Positions 16,281-26,259 are shown, counted from the stretch's first letter. The stretch: 64,000 bases of DNA from Cyclobacteriaceae bacterium (GCA_025455015.1 JALONI010000026.1:1-64000), one strand, 5' to 3'. The notes: generated by a model not told the origin, from the letters alone. Numbers and translations: made by a program.

Positions 16281-17153
16281 CTAGAAATAAATCCAATGCC
16301 CTGTTAGTTTTCCGCGCGACAGCTCCAGCGCAGGAGCCGGCAGGCGTACCATGTTGCCGATAAAGATTAACGTATTCCAGAATTTGTTTTTCGAACGAAA
16401 GGCCGTCAGGTCAAAGTCGATACCGAGATAAATTTGCCGGTAGGGATGTAGTCCATTGTCGCGGTTGGCCCCGTCCGCAGCAAACAGCATGTCGTGTGCA
16501 CCATAGCCGGGGGCAATGTTGAGCCACGCAGGCCAGCCGGGAATAAATTTGTCCATGTCTACCGAGAGCCATTGCGTCTGTCCGTTATAGTCTTTCACCA
16601 CTTCTTCCAGCAGCCCGTTGCCCAGCAGCGAAGGCCGCTGGGGTGCCAAGTGCGTGCGGTGAAACGAAAACTTAGGATAGACGCGCTGCTCTTTCCAGAC
16701 GGCACTTTGCAACCAATACAGCCCGGCTCCCGAAGCATTGGCCACCCAGTCGCTGCCCGAGGCTCCGTAGCCGGCCGAAAAGCCATCCAGTATTTCAATA
16801 GACGACAAAATGCCGAAGCTCACCAATGCGGCCGTGCGCACGGCCTTGGCTTCATCAAAGCCGGCCCACCGCCAGGTGGCCGCACCTGCGGCCGTTACTT
16901 GATACGCGGCATAGAAATGCCCGACCTTGTCCATCTGTTTCCATTCGCGGCTGTCATTGAAAAAGCGAAACGGCTGCCGGTCGTATTGGCTATACCACAG
17001 CGCATTGAGTCCAACCATGCTCACCGTGTAGGCGGCTGCGCTTCCATACACTACGGTTCGTTGGCGTTTGGCAAAATCAACCGTCAACGAATCCTGGGCA
17101 CCGGCCTGTATGGCCACCAACCACCCGATCAGCCACAGGCTACTGCGAGTCAT
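16281..17153 (-). CDS. DUF2279 family periplasmic/membrane-associated protein
   Basis: Family of unknown function. Start 17153 (MTRSSLWLIGWLVAIQAGAQ) gives a signal peptide; an ATG 12 bp upstream is also possible. Diagnostic DUF2279 segment: MDKVGHFYAAYQ with conserved Lys-GH, then VRTAALVSFGILSSIEILDG and ASGSDWVANASGAGLY, where a GSDWxAN signature is typical. The C-terminal half contains the repeated aromatic pattern IAPGYGAHDML. It overlaps the end of the tamB-like gene by 14 bp, so the pair is probably co-transcribed; a role in the outer envelope is suggested only by that link. Confidence 0.75.
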   Translation of the reverse strand: MTRSSLWLIGWLVAIQAGAQDSLTVDFAKRQRTVVYGSAAAYTVSMVGLNALWYSQYDRQPFRFFNDSREWKQMDKVGHFYAAYQVTAAGAATWRWAGFDEAKAVRTAALVSFGILSSIEILDGFSAGYGASGSDWVANASGAGLYWLQSAVWKEQRVYPKFSFHRTHLAPQRPSLLGNGLLEEVVKDYNGQTQWLSVDMDKFIPGWPAWLNIAPGYGAHDMLFAADGANRDNGLHPYRQIYLGIDFDLTAFRSKNKFWNTLIFIGNMVRLPAPALELSRGKLTGHWIYF

Positions 17154-20100
17154 CGTCAGGATCATTTGGTTCTCCTTGTTGGGCGGCTTCTTCCAACTCC
17201 CTGCGCCTGCGCTCGCGGGCCGAGCGCCACAAGTCGCTGATGCGGTTGAAACTTTGTGTGTGCGAAAGGCTCACCCCAGTAGTGACGGCATTTTGGTTGC
17301 CCAGCGTAGACACCACCTGGTTGAAATTAGATCGGCTGTACATTTTTACTTTGAATTTGCCATCCGCGGTAAGCGAGTAGTCCACAGTCCAGTCGCCCGC
17401 CAGCGAGGCCACATCCGACCGGTTGCTTTGGTTGGTAAACGTGCCATCGCGCGTGACGCGCAACCGGCCATTGAAGAACGAGTAGGAGAGGCGCAGTTGG
17501 AAGGTGTTGAACGACTCCTGGTCCAACGTGCCCAGGTCGAGGTCAATTTCCAGGTTGGAATCCACCTGTGTGAGCCAGTAGCTGAGTTGATTGGACAGTA
17601 ACTCACTCACACTGTTATACAAGCTGCCGCTGGTGGCAAACGCATCGGGTGGCGAAAACCGCCTCAACACAATCAAACTGAAAACCTGTCGCTTCAGTTC
17701 TTGCTCATCCAGTCTTGCCTTGAACGCGTTAAACTCAAACTGCAGTCTGATCGATCGGCCATCTTCCGCCACCAAGTTGTCGGGCAGGTCTTTGGCGGCA
17801 ATGTCAAAGTTGATTTGCGGACTTAACATCGGGCCATCGAGTGTCAATAAAACTTCCACCGGATATTTTCTTCGTACGGCCGAAGCACCTGCCAGCGTCT
17901 GGTCGGTAAGGATGGGCGACAGCGATGCCAGTTGGCGGTAGCTGGCATCCAAATCCAGCGTGCCTGTGTACGGGCTTCCGTACCAGGTGATGCGGCTACC
18001 TTTGTTGATCAGAAATTCCTTGTTGATGATGTCGTAAAGCGTGAAGTTGTAAAAGCCGCGTTCAAACTCATAAACACCAAACATGTTGAATTCGCCCTTG
18101 GTGTCCAGTTGCAGTTTGATGTCGCCTTTGCCATAGCCCCGCACAATGTCGCCCGCCTTAATGTCGAAAATGATTTCTGCGTAGGCATCGGGCGTGATGT
18201 CCAGGTTAAAATCCATCGTGAGCCCCGAGGTTTGCGTTTTGCGGGTAGCTTGCGCAGCTGTTTTTTTGGCGTAGGCGGTATCCGAGAAGGGTGTGAACAA
18301 GATGTAGTCTTTGCGCTCCACTGTTTTGGTGCCGCTGATCGGAATAAAAATGCGCGTCTTTTTTTCGGTGCGGGCGGTGGCGCTGATCTTCATATTGGCC
18401 AGCGGTCCGGTAAACGAGAGTTGGCCGGTGGCATAGGCCTGCCCGTAGAACAACTCATTGTCTTTGCTGGTCGTATTGAGTACCTGAAAGTTGCGGAACT
18501 GCCCTTCAAGGTTGATCCGCATATCCCGGAAGAAGCGATGACCCAGGTAGCCGTTCAGGGTGCCTCCGTTGCCAAAGGCGTCTGTCATTTCAATGTTTCG
18601 GAAGATGACCTGAGAGGGAGACATCGCCAACACACCACTGACTGAATAGTCGGTCTTCAGATAGTCGACCGTGAGGCGGCCGTTTTCGATGTTGCCCTCG
18701 CCTTCAATGCGCGGCTCGCGAAAACTGCCCAGAATGGTATACTGGCCCGTGAGGGTGCCATCCATTTTCGAAAAGATGCCACGCAGAAACGGCTCGGCCA
18801 ACTTCAGGTTGGTTTTGTCCAGCTTCCCGATCAGGTGAAGCCCGTTTTTTTCCGAAGGCCGATAGTAGCCACCTAGGCTAAGGGTGCGGTCGCCTAAGCG
18901 GTCGATCAGCAGGTTGATGTCAAACTGGTTGTCGCTGCGGTTCCAGATGTTGGTGCCCGTGACATTGCCGATCAAAAACTGATCGATCTCCAGTTGATCG
19001 ATCGAAATATCGTTTTGAACATAGGGCTCCCGGTAGAGGTCTCCGGCTGTCACTTCGCCATTGACAGTGCCCGTCAGGTCAATGCCCGTCAGTGTTTTCA
19101 GTACATTCAACGAAAAGTCCTGCACACGCAGGTTGAGTTTTTTGGTGGGATCGTTTGAGATGTGCCCGTCCACCCGCACCGACTGGTTACCATTGGCAAA
19201 TTGCAGGTTTTGGATGCTCCATTCGTTTCCCTTCACCCGTGTCTGGTTGGCGGTGCTCACACGCCACGCGGTGCCCAGCAGCCGGATGGTTGACGGCAAA
19301 AACGTGATGAGCGTGCTGTCACGGTCAAAGTCCACCATGGAGCGGATGTTGGCCGCATGCGCATAGCCTTTTTGCGCTACATCCAAACTGGCATCGATAT
19401 GATCACCATTCCAAATGGCTTCAACCAACAGGTCTTCCGTGGTTAGTACCTTCGACAATCGCTGTTCGGCCGAGGTAATGGTGAGCATGGCCAGAACATC
19501 GGTGCTATCGCGTATTTTGGACCCGTTGAAGTCGATGGCCACGTCATTCCACTGCTGCCCCTCCAGGTAAAGCGTATCAATCTGCGAATAAAACTTCAGC
19601 CGGCTGGTGTAGTCGTTGCTGAAGCGGCCGGTGAATGCAGTGTTTTTTGACAGCTCTATGTTGCGGCCAATCAGGTGACTGACGGGCGCCAACGTTTTGA
19701 GCAGAACAGAAAAGTCAGCTTCGTACTTGTTGTCGGCCGTCTTTTTGGACGCATAGTAGTCGCGTAGTTTTTCTTTGTCGTTTTTGATATTGAGCACAAA
19801 CTCGTGGATCAGCTTTTGCGCATCCGCAAACAGCGTAGTATAGGCATACGTGCCCGTGAGTGCCACGTTGGCGATGGAGCTTTCCAGACTCAGACTCCGG
19901 ATGCCGTTTTGAAGTTGCGAACGGACATGAATTGAATCGAGCGAAATTTGCTTGTCCTGGTAGGCGATGGTGGAATGGTTGAAGGTCGCATCGCCAAAGA
20001 GGCTGTCCAACGTCAATCCCCGCGAGTCAATGTCTAACTCCGTCTGCACAAACAAGGGTTCTTGAATGAAGCCCAACCGGTGCACAAAGGCGGTATCCAA

Positions 20101-21696
20101 TGAAGCCCGAATGCGCACGGCCTCGTTGGCATTGCGAAAGTCAATGGTGCCGGTGGCTGCCAATTGCAGGTTTGGGTCATCGATCTTGACTTCACCGTTG
20201 AACAACTGGCTGGCGAACGTGGCATTGGTGGTGATGTTGCGATAGGTGTAGCCCCGGATGCCAATGGATGGCACTTCCCCGTTAAGCGTAAACTCGGTGG
20301 AGGCTAACGAAAAACCCTTGCCGCGAATTTCGCCCGCCATGGTGACGCGCTGAAACAGCGAGGTGTCGTTTAAGAAGGTACCCAGCTCGAAGTTGGTCAG
20401 TTGCAGTTTACCCCGGTAGGCCGATTGACGGGGATCGTCCGGATTAATTTTCAGGTTGATGTCGGACGCAATCTTTCCCAGTTTACTCTGAAACACCCCT
20501 TTGGCCACGAAGTCATTAACAAAGCCGGTAAAGCTCCCACTCAGTGCCAGGGTGCCTAACGGGCGAAGTGGCTCCGTGACGCTTTTGCCGAGTATGGTTT
20601 CCAGATCGGCAAAGTGAATGCGGCTGTCTTTGAGGTCGATTTGCATAAAGGTTTCGTTCACCGTGGGAAGGCCGTCCATGGTCAAGCGGCCCACCAGGCG
20701 CGAGGTGCCCAGCCGCACGTCCATGTTTTGGTAGGAGAGCCGCGTCACCCGTCCGCGAATGACGCCCTGGGCATGAAGCGGGCGGCCGATGAATTTGACG
20801 CCCGGGGCAAACAAGTCCAGATCGGCCGGGTCGAGGGTGGTGTTTTTCAGCTTGGCCAGTATGGTCACCTTGTTGTTGAAGTCGCTGAAATCGCGCTGGC
20901 TCTCATAGAAAAACGCGATGGTGTCATTGATCTCGCTGTTGTTCACCCGGAAATGGGCATTGTAGAACTCCATGCCTTTTTGGGAGATTCGAAAAAACGT
21001 GCGCAGTTCTTTGATGGCCAAGTGTGTTTTCTGGTCTTCGGCCACCAGCGAACGGACCTGCATTTGAATGGTGTCGCCAATGACCTTGAAGTTGCCCACT
21101 TCAGCCGTGGGTATGCCCAACCGGAAATGCTGGTAATCGAAACCCGTGGCGATTGAGTCTTGGAAGGGATCAAGGTAGGAGAATGACGATTGGTCGAGCA
21201 CAATTTCGCCAATGTTTACCTTAGGGCTGGTGCCTCCGCCTTGCCCGGAGGCGGTTGCTTTGTTGATCTCCGCGATGAAGAAGTTCATGTTTAAGTCGCG
21301 TAGCGTGTCGCGCTGGAGCTTGATCAGGTTCACCTGCGTGTTTTGAAGCCGGGCCCCGTCCAGGTTAACTTCATTGTGGGCCAATAGCGAGTTGAGATTG
21401 AAATTCACTTGCAGGCGTTCTGCGGCAATCATTACGTTTTGTGCGGGGTCGCGAATGAGCAGCCCCTCGATGCGCAAGCGGTCATACCAAACAAAATGGA
21501 GGCGGTCGTACGTGATGGTGAACCCGGAGACCGAACCGAACCGGGCAAGCACACGCTGTGACAAGCGTGTTTGGACGGCCGGTATCTGCAAAACGAAGAA
21601 CCCCACAAAGAGCGCCACCAAAGTGGCCAGCAGTCCGTAGAGCACCACACGCCTGAGCCAGAGAAGGAGCCGATTTTTGATAACTTGCAGTCTCAT
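17140..21696 (-). CDS. TamB-like translocation/assembly module protein (DUF490/AsmA-type)
   Basis: Giant envelope protein thought to bridge inner and outer membranes for lipid transport or outer-membrane protein assembly. Residues about 10-33 are a signal anchor (LLLWLRRVVLYGLLATLVAL). The body is a long run of short beta strands characteristic of the AsmA/TamB hydrophobic groove. The last ~450 residues carry the TamB C-terminal domain: MDFNLDITPDAYAEIIFDIK, GDIVRGYGKGDIKL, YEFERGFYNFTLYDIINKEF and SYFLNG-type ending strands. Length 1,518 is normal for Bacteroidota versions. The start codon lies only 15 bp from the divergent tsaD start. Confidence 0.88.
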   Translation of the reverse strand: MRLQVIKNRLLLWLRRVVLYGLLATLVALFVGFFVLQIPAVQTRLSQRVLARFGSVSGFTITYDRLHFVWYDRLRIEGLLIRDPAQNVMIAAERLQVNFNLNSLLAHNEVNLDGARLQNTQVNLIKLQRDTLRDLNMNFFIAEINKATASGQGGGTSPKVNIGEIVLDQSSFSYLDPFQDSIATGFDYQHFRLGIPTAEVGNFKVIGDTIQMQVRSLVAEDQKTHLAIKELRTFFRISQKGMEFYNAHFRVNNSEINDTIAFFYESQRDFSDFNNKVTILAKLKNTTLDPADLDLFAPGVKFIGRPLHAQGVIRGRVTRLSYQNMDVRLGTSRLVGRLTMDGLPTVNETFMQIDLKDSRIHFADLETILGKSVTEPLRPLGTLALSGSFTGFVNDFVAKGVFQSKLGKIASDINLKINPDDPRQSAYRGKLQLTNFELGTFLNDTSLFQRVTMAGEIRGKGFSLASTEFTLNGEVPSIGIRGYTYRNITTNATFASQLFNGEVKIDDPNLQLAATGTIDFRNANEAVRIRASLDTAFVHRLGFIQEPLFVQTELDIDSRGLTLDSLFGDATFNHSTIAYQDKQISLDSIHVRSQLQNGIRSLSLESSIANVALTGTYAYTTLFADAQKLIHEFVLNIKNDKEKLRDYYASKKTADNKYEADFSVLLKTLAPVSHLIGRNIELSKNTAFTGRFSNDYTSRLKFYSQIDTLYLEGQQWNDVAIDFNGSKIRDSTDVLAMLTITSAEQRLSKVLTTEDLLVEAIWNGDHIDASLDVAQKGYAHAANIRSMVDFDRDSTLITFLPSTIRLLGTAWRVSTANQTRVKGNEWSIQNLQFANGNQSVRVDGHISNDPTKKLNLRVQDFSLNVLKTLTGIDLTGTVNGEVTAGDLYREPYVQNDISIDQLEIDQFLIGNVTGTNIWNRSDNQFDINLLIDRLGDRTLSLGGYYRPSEKNGLHLIGKLDKTNLKLAEPFLRGIFSKMDGTLTGQYTILGSFREPRIEGEGNIENGRLTVDYLKTDYSVSGVLAMSPSQVIFRNIEMTDAFGNGGTLNGYLGHRFFRDMRINLEGQFRNFQVLNTTSKDNELFYGQAYATGQLSFTGPLANMKISATARTEKKTRIFIPISGTKTVERKDYILFTPFSDTAYAKKTAAQATRKTQTSGLTMDFNLDITPDAYAEIIFDIKAGDIVRGYGKGDIKLQLDTKGEFNMFGVYEFERGFYNFTLYDIINKEFLINKGSRITWYGSPYTGTLDLDASYRQLASLSPILTDQTLAGASAVRRKYPVEVLLTLDGPMLSPQINFDIAAKDLPDNLVAEDGRSIRLQFEFNAFKARLDEQELKRQVFSLIVLRRFSPPDAFATSGSLYNSVSELLSNQLSYWLTQVDSNLEIDLDLGTLDQESFNTFQLRLSYSFFNGRLRVTRDGTFTNQSNRSDVASLAGDWTVDYSLTADGKFKVKMYSRSNFNQVVSTLGNQNAVTTGVSLSHTQSFNRISDLWRSARERRRRELEEAAQQGEPNDPDDDSQ

Positions 21697-21711
21697 TTTG
21701 ACATCGCCCTC

Positions 21712-22725
21712 ATGAGTGCCTTGATACTTGCCATTGAATCGTCATGCGATGAAACGTCTGCTGCGGTCATCCAACAGGGCAAGGTACTCAATAATGTAGT
21801 AGCCTCGCAAAATGTGCACCAGAAATATGGGGGCGTGGTGCCCGAGTTGGCTTCTCGCGCGCATCAGCAAAACATTGTCCATACGGTGAACGAAGCGCTG
21901 ACCCTAGCCGGCATACGCCTGCCCGACCTTGACGCCATTGCGTTCACCCGAGGCCCGGGGCTGTTGGGCTCGTTGCTGGTGGGTGTTTCGTTTGCCAAGG
22001 GTGTGGCCGTGGCCTTGAAGAAACCCCTGATCGAGGTAAACCACATGGAGGCACACGTGCTCGCGCATTTCATTGAAGACCCCAAGCCTGCCTTTCCGTT
22101 TTTGTGCCTTACGGTGAGCGGGGGCCACACGCAAATTGTGTGGGTCGAAGACTACCTGTCCATGCGCGTGATTGGAGAGACGCGTGACGATGCCGCATGG
22201 GAGGCGTTCGACAAAGCGGCCAAAGTACTGGGGCTGCCGTACCCCGGTGGTCCGCTCATTGATCGGTATGCCAGCGAAGGAAACCCGCGCGCGTTTTCGT
22301 TTCCCGACACCACTGTTCCCGGTCTTGACTTCTCATTCAGCGGAATCAAAACGGCACTGCTGTATTTCATCCGCGATCGCGTAGCGGCCGATGCCGACTT
22401 TGTAAAAAACAACCTGGCCGATATCTGCGCCAGCTACCAACAGCAGGTTGTGACCATGCTCATGTCTCGCCTGGTCAAGGCCAGCCTTGAAACGGGCATC
22501 AAAGAAATAGCCATTGCCGGAGGGGTGGCCGCCAACAGGGGGCTACGGGCGGCACTGGCCACCAAGGCGTTGCAACACCACTGGCGAACGTACATTCCTG
22601 CGTTTGACTATTGCACTGACAATGCCGCGATGATTGCGATGGCCGCGCATTTCAAATTTCAACAACGGCAGTTTACCGATTTGTCGGTGGCACCGCTGGC
22701 GGCCTACGAGATAGGGGAGCGTTAG
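21712..22725 (+). CDS. tsaD: tRNA N6-adenosine threonylcarbamoyltransferase
   Basis: Transfers the threonylcarbamoyl group to A37 of ANN-decoding tRNAs, with TsaB and TsaE as partners (not in this window). Start 21712 is set by the family N-terminus ALILAIESSCDETSAAV. The metal-binding NHMEAHVLAH motif, the substrate segment LTVSGGHTQIVWV, GGVAANRGLR and the C-terminal CTDNAAMIAMAA are all intact. 337 residues, normal length. Longer in-frame upstream ORF sequence is antisense to tamB and is rejected as the start. Confidence 0.95.
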   Translation: MSALILAIESSCDETSAAVIQQGKVLNNVVASQNVHQKYGGVVPELASRAHQQNIVHTVNEALTLAGIRLPDLDAIAFTRGPGLLGSLLVGVSFAKGVAVALKKPLIEVNHMEAHVLAHFIEDPKPAFPFLCLTVSGGHTQIVWVEDYLSMRVIGETRDDAAWEAFDKAAKVLGLPYPGGPLIDRYASEGNPRAFSFPDTTVPGLDFSFSGIKTALLYFIRDRVAADADFVKNNLADICASYQQQVVTMLMSRLVKASLETGIKEIAIAGGVAANRGLRAALATKALQHHWRTYIPAFDYCTDNAAMIAMAAHFKFQQRQFTDLSVAPLAAYEIGER

Positions 22726-22795
22726 AAACGGTGTAGCCAACGGCTAAAACCGCTGGCCGCTGTTATCTGCTGGGAAAACGGGGCAAACGCAGAAC

Positions 22796-23062
22796 TTATC
22801 CGAGGGCATTGGCCAGGTTCACCACTTCAATGGCTTTCAGTTCGGGCACGGCTTTTTTCAAGGCTTCTTCCACACCGGCCTTAAAGGTCATGGTGCTCAT
22901 GGGGCAACTGCCGCAATTGCCCACAAACTCCAGTTTCAAAACCTTTTCCTTGGTCACCTCCAGTACGCGTACGTTGCCACCATCGGCCTGCAAGTAGGGG
23001 CGTATCGAATCCAGCGAAGATTCAACGCGTTCGTGCAGGTCTTCCTTTTTTTCTTTTACCAT
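22796..23062 (-). CDS. NifU-like (Nfu) Fe-S scaffold/carrier domain protein
   Basis: Small protein that carries and donates Fe-S clusters. The whole 88 residues form one NifU C-terminal domain: SLDSIRPYLQADGGNVRVLE and GNCGSCPMSTMTFKAGVEEA with the cluster-binding CxxC. It lies 4 bp downstream of the Mrp ATPase gene, which acts in the same pathway, so the two are very likely one operon. Confidence 0.9.
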   Translation of the reverse strand: MVKEKKEDLHERVESSLDSIRPYLQADGGNVRVLEVTKEKVLKLEFVGNCGSCPMSTMTFKAGVEEALKKAVPELKAIEVVNLANALG

Positions 23063-23066
23063 TGGC

Positions 23067-24161
23067 TTATACGGTTAGCTCCACCTTTTTTGTCTGCGCA
23101 AAGGTAGCATTTCGGATGGCAACTTGCCGGGCCACGGATTCGGCCAACGTCATGAAGGCCGCGGCTATGGGCCCTTCCTTTAACACCACCGGGCGGCCGC
23201 TGTCACCGCTTTCGCGGATGCTTTGCACAATCGGAATCTGCCCCAGCAGCGGCACGTCAAACTTTTCGGACAGGCTCTTGCCACCATCTTTGCCAAAGAT
23301 GAAGTATTTATTGTCCGGAAGTTCTTCGGGTGTAAAGTAGGCCATGTTCTCAATGATGCCCAGCACAGGCACGTTGATTTGCGGTTGCTTAAACATCGCC
23401 AACCCCTTGATGGCATCAGCCAATGCCACTTTCTGCGGGGTGGTTACAATGACAACACCCGTAACGGGCACCGTCTGCACCAGTGTCAGGTGTATGTCGC
23501 TGGTGCCGGGGGGCATGTCGATGAGCAAGTAGTCCAATTCGCCCCAGTCGGCATCGCTGATAAACTGTTTCAAGGCTGCACTCGCCATCGGTCCGCGCCA
23601 CACTACCGCGCTGTCGGGCGGGGCCAAGAACCCGATGGACATCAGTTTTACGCCATACTGCTCCAACGGGATGATCACATTCTTTCCGTTGATGACCTTT
23701 ACCTCGGGCTGTTCCGCTTCGCAATGAAACATGACCGGTACGGAAGGGCCGTAGATGTCGGCATCGATCAACCCCACGCGCGCGCCCGTTTGGGCCAGGG
23801 CCACGGCCAGGTTGGAAGTGACGGTCGATTTGCCCACACCGCCCTTGCCCGATGCCACCGCAATGATGTTTTTGACCCCGGGCAGCAAAGGCGCCTGACT
23901 TCTACTGGTGGTTACGCTGGAAGTCATAAATATCTCAATATCAACATCTTTACCCACTACTTTCTCAACCGCTTTGAGGCAATCTTGTTTGATGATTTCC
24001 TTGAGCGGGCAGGCGGGGGTGGTAAGCACCACGGTAAAACTCACTTTGTGTGCGGACACCGCCACATCGCGCACCATGTTCAGGGTCACCAGATCCTTTT
24101 TGAGATCGGGATCGTGCACGGTACCCAAGGCGCCCAGAATATCTTCGGTTGTAAATGTCAT
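23067..24161 (-). CDS. mrp: Mrp/NBP35-type Fe-S cluster carrier ATPase
   Basis: Cytosolic P-loop protein of Fe-S cluster assembly (ApbC/Mrp family). Residues 1-85 are a MIP18/DUF59 domain (ILGALGTVHDPDLKKDLVTL and ACPLKEII). The ATPase has a deviant Walker A VASGKGGVGKSTVTSNLA, LIDADIYGPSVP and LLIDMPPGTSD. The CxxC dimer-bridging cluster site found near IENMAYF in many homologues is absent: here it reads IENMAYFTPEELPDNKYFIF, a form I associate with Bacteroidota. Four bp separate it from the downstream Nfu gene. Confidence 0.92.
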   Translation of the reverse strand: MTFTTEDILGALGTVHDPDLKKDLVTLNMVRDVAVSAHKVSFTVVLTTPACPLKEIIKQDCLKAVEKVVGKDVDIEIFMTSSVTTSRSQAPLLPGVKNIIAVASGKGGVGKSTVTSNLAVALAQTGARVGLIDADIYGPSVPVMFHCEAEQPEVKVINGKNVIIPLEQYGVKLMSIGFLAPPDSAVVWRGPMASAALKQFISDADWGELDYLLIDMPPGTSDIHLTLVQTVPVTGVVIVTTPQKVALADAIKGLAMFKQPQINVPVLGIIENMAYFTPEELPDNKYFIFGKDGGKSLSEKFDVPLLGQIPIVQSIRESGDSGRPVVLKEGPIAAAFMTLAESVARQVAIRNATFAQTKKVELTV

Positions 24162-24287
24162 GGCTGTAAAAACACCGCAAGTTAACGGCTGGTTTGGTAC
24201 GCGGGAAATTTAATTTGAGCATCGGCACGCAGGCGTTTGGCCACAGCACCCGGGCCCGGCTGGCCCTTCCCGTGCGTGGCTATTTCG

Positions 24288-24295
24288 TATCTTTG
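24288..24295 (+). promoter_or_regulatory. -7 promoter box upstream of dnaG
   Basis: TATCTTTG matches the Bacteroidota TAnnTTTG box, 20 nt before the TTG start of dnaG. The -33 position is CCTTCC-like rather than TTTG, so the upstream element is weak. Confidence 0.45.
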
Positions 24296-24315
24296 TTCGT
24301 TATTACACCCGCCCT

Positions 24316-26259
24316 TTGATCTCACGCGACACCATTGAGGAAGTCAAAAACCGCATCGACATTGTGGATGTGATCAGCGATTTTGTGTCGCTTAAGAAGA
24401 GTGGCGCTAACTACAAGGCTCTCAGTCCGTTCGCGAGCGAAAAAACACCTTCCTTTTTCGTGGTGCCGTCCAAGGGTATTTTCAAGGACTTCAGCAGCGG
24501 CAAGGGCGGAGATGCCTTCACGTTTGTGATGGAGCATGAGAAGCTCAGCTATGCCGAGGCCATCCGCTACCTGGCCAAAAAATACGGGGTCGAAATCAAG
24601 GAAGACAAGCAATCCAGCGAAGAGCAGGCCGCCCAATCCGAACGCGAAGGCTTGTACATCCTGATGAACTTCGCCAAAGAGTTCTACAAAGAAAAACTGC
24701 TGCGCTCGGAAGAAGGGCAGAGCATCGGCTTAAGTTACTTCCGCGAGCGCGGATTTACCGACCCAACCATCCAAAAGTTTGAGTTAGGATATGCGCTGGA
24801 GGGCTGGGATCATCTGAGCAAAGAAGCCCTGGCCAAAGGCTACCGTCAGGAACTGTTGGAGAAGACAGGCCTGGTGGTAAAAAAAGAAGACGATGGCGGC
24901 CACGGCCAGCGCACCTACGACCGGTTTCGCGGCCGCGTCATTTTTCCGGTGCACAACCTCTCCGGCAAGGTCATCGCCTTTGGCGCGCGCATGTTGGGCA
25001 ACGACAAAAACCAGCCCAAATACATCAACTCCCCCGAAACGGAGATCTACCACAAGAGCGATGTGCTCTATGGCCTGTACCAGGGCAAGAACGCCATCCG
25101 CCAGCAAGACAACTGCTATTTGGTGGAAGGATACACGGATGTCATCTCTATGCACCAGGCCGATGTGGAGAACGTGGTGGCTTCATCGGGTACTGCCCTC
25201 ACGGAGCAACAGATCAAACTCATCCGCAGGTTTTCTGAAAACGTGACCGTGTTGTTTGATGGCGATGCCGCGGGCATCAAAGCCGCCATCCGGGGCATCG
25301 ACCTGATTTTGAAAGGCGGCCTCAACGTGCGTGTGGTACTTTTTCCCGATGGCGAAGACCCCGACAGCTACTCGCGCAAGGTAGGCACCACGGCTTTTCA
25401 GGCCTACCTGAAGGAGGCGCGTCAGGATTTTGTGTCATTCAAGGCGAGTCTGTTTGCCAAAGAGGCCGCAGGCGACCCCATCCGCAAGGCCGAATCGATC
25501 AAAGAGATCGTGGGCTCCATTTCGCTGATCCCCGATCCGGTCAAACGCTCGGTGTACATTCAGGAAACCAGCAACCTGCTGAAGATTGCCGAGGCCGTGC
25601 TGCTGACCGAACTGAACAAGTTGCTCATAGCCGAACGCAAAAAGAAAGACAAAGAGCGGCTGCGCGAAGACGACTCGGTGCCGGAGGCCCAACCGGTGGA
25701 AGACGTGATCGCCCCTGCGAAAGTGGATGCGCAGAGCCTGATTCAATACCAGGAACGCGAAACCATACGCCTGTTGCTCAACTATTCCGATCGCAAACTG
25801 GCCGACCAGAGCGTGGCTGAGTTTCTGATGCACGAACTGGACGATGTCGAGTTTACCAACGTCACCTTTCGCGAAATACACGAAGTGTACAAACAAGGGC
25901 TGGTGAAAGGCGAGCTGCCCGGAAGCGAGTACTTTTTACGCCATGGCAGCGAGCCGGTGAAAGTGGCGGTAACAGACCTCATCACCTCGCGCTATGATAC
26001 GAGCCAGCATTGGGGCGACAAGTACAATATTTTCATTCCGAAAGAAGAGCAGGTGCTGGATCAGTTGGCGCTGACAAACGTGTTGCGGCTCAAGTTTCGC
26101 ATTGTGCAAAAAATGATGGAAGACAACCTGGCAGAAGTGCGAAGGGCCGAGGCATCGGGCGATTGGGACAAACTGGACGAAGCGCTGACGGTGCAAACGG
26201 GCTTGAAGCAGGCCGAACAGGAACTGGCCAAGGAACTTGGCATCGTAGTGGCGCGTTAA
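24316..26259 (+). CDS. dnaG: DNA primase (cysteine-free N-terminal domain)
   Basis: Makes RNA primers for replication together with DnaB, also in this window. The start is TTG (24316-24318), fixed by the family N-terminus ISRDTIEEVKNRIDIVDVIS. The N-terminal domain has the CHC2 fold but none of its zinc ligands: where homologues have CPFH and CFGC this reads LSPFASEKTPSFF and KDFSSGKGGDAF. A similar form is known to me from other Bacteroidota. The catalytic core is intact, with TOPRIM motifs LVEGYTDVISMHQ and VLFDGDAAGIKA and the E-G-D-D residues. The C-terminal helicase-binding region follows. Length 647 is normal. The downstream ribBA begins 48 bp later. Confidence 0.93.
   Translation: MISRDTIEEVKNRIDIVDVISDFVSLKKSGANYKALSPFASEKTPSFFVVPSKGIFKDFSSGKGGDAFTFVMEHEKLSYAEAIRYLAKKYGVEIKEDKQSSEEQAAQSEREGLYILMNFAKEFYKEKLLRSEEGQSIGLSYFRERGFTDPTIQKFELGYALEGWDHLSKEALAKGYRQELLEKTGLVVKKEDDGGHGQRTYDRFRGRVIFPVHNLSGKVIAFGARMLGNDKNQPKYINSPETEIYHKSDVLYGLYQGKNAIRQQDNCYLVEGYTDVISMHQADVENVVASSGTALTEQQIKLIRRFSENVTVLFDGDAAGIKAAIRGIDLILKGGLNVRVVLFPDGEDPDSYSRKVGTTAFQAYLKEARQDFVSFKASLFAKEAAGDPIRKAESIKEIVGSISLIPDPVKRSVYIQETSNLLKIAEAVLLTELNKLLIAERKKKDKERLREDDSVPEAQPVEDVIAPAKVDAQSLIQYQERETIRLLLNYSDRKLADQSVAEFLMHELDDVEFTNVTFREIHEVYKQGLVKGELPGSEYFLRHGSEPVKVAVTDLITSRYDTSQHWGDKYNIFIPKEEQVLDQLALTNVLRLKFRIVQKMMEDNLAEVRRAEASGDWDKLDEALTVQTGLKQAEQELAKELGIVVAR

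Noticed and set aside
16095-16307. 70-codon plus-strand ORF in the 350-bp gap
   Set aside because: Basic, low-quality composition, spans the palindrome and overlaps the end of the DUF2279 gene; no signal or domain.
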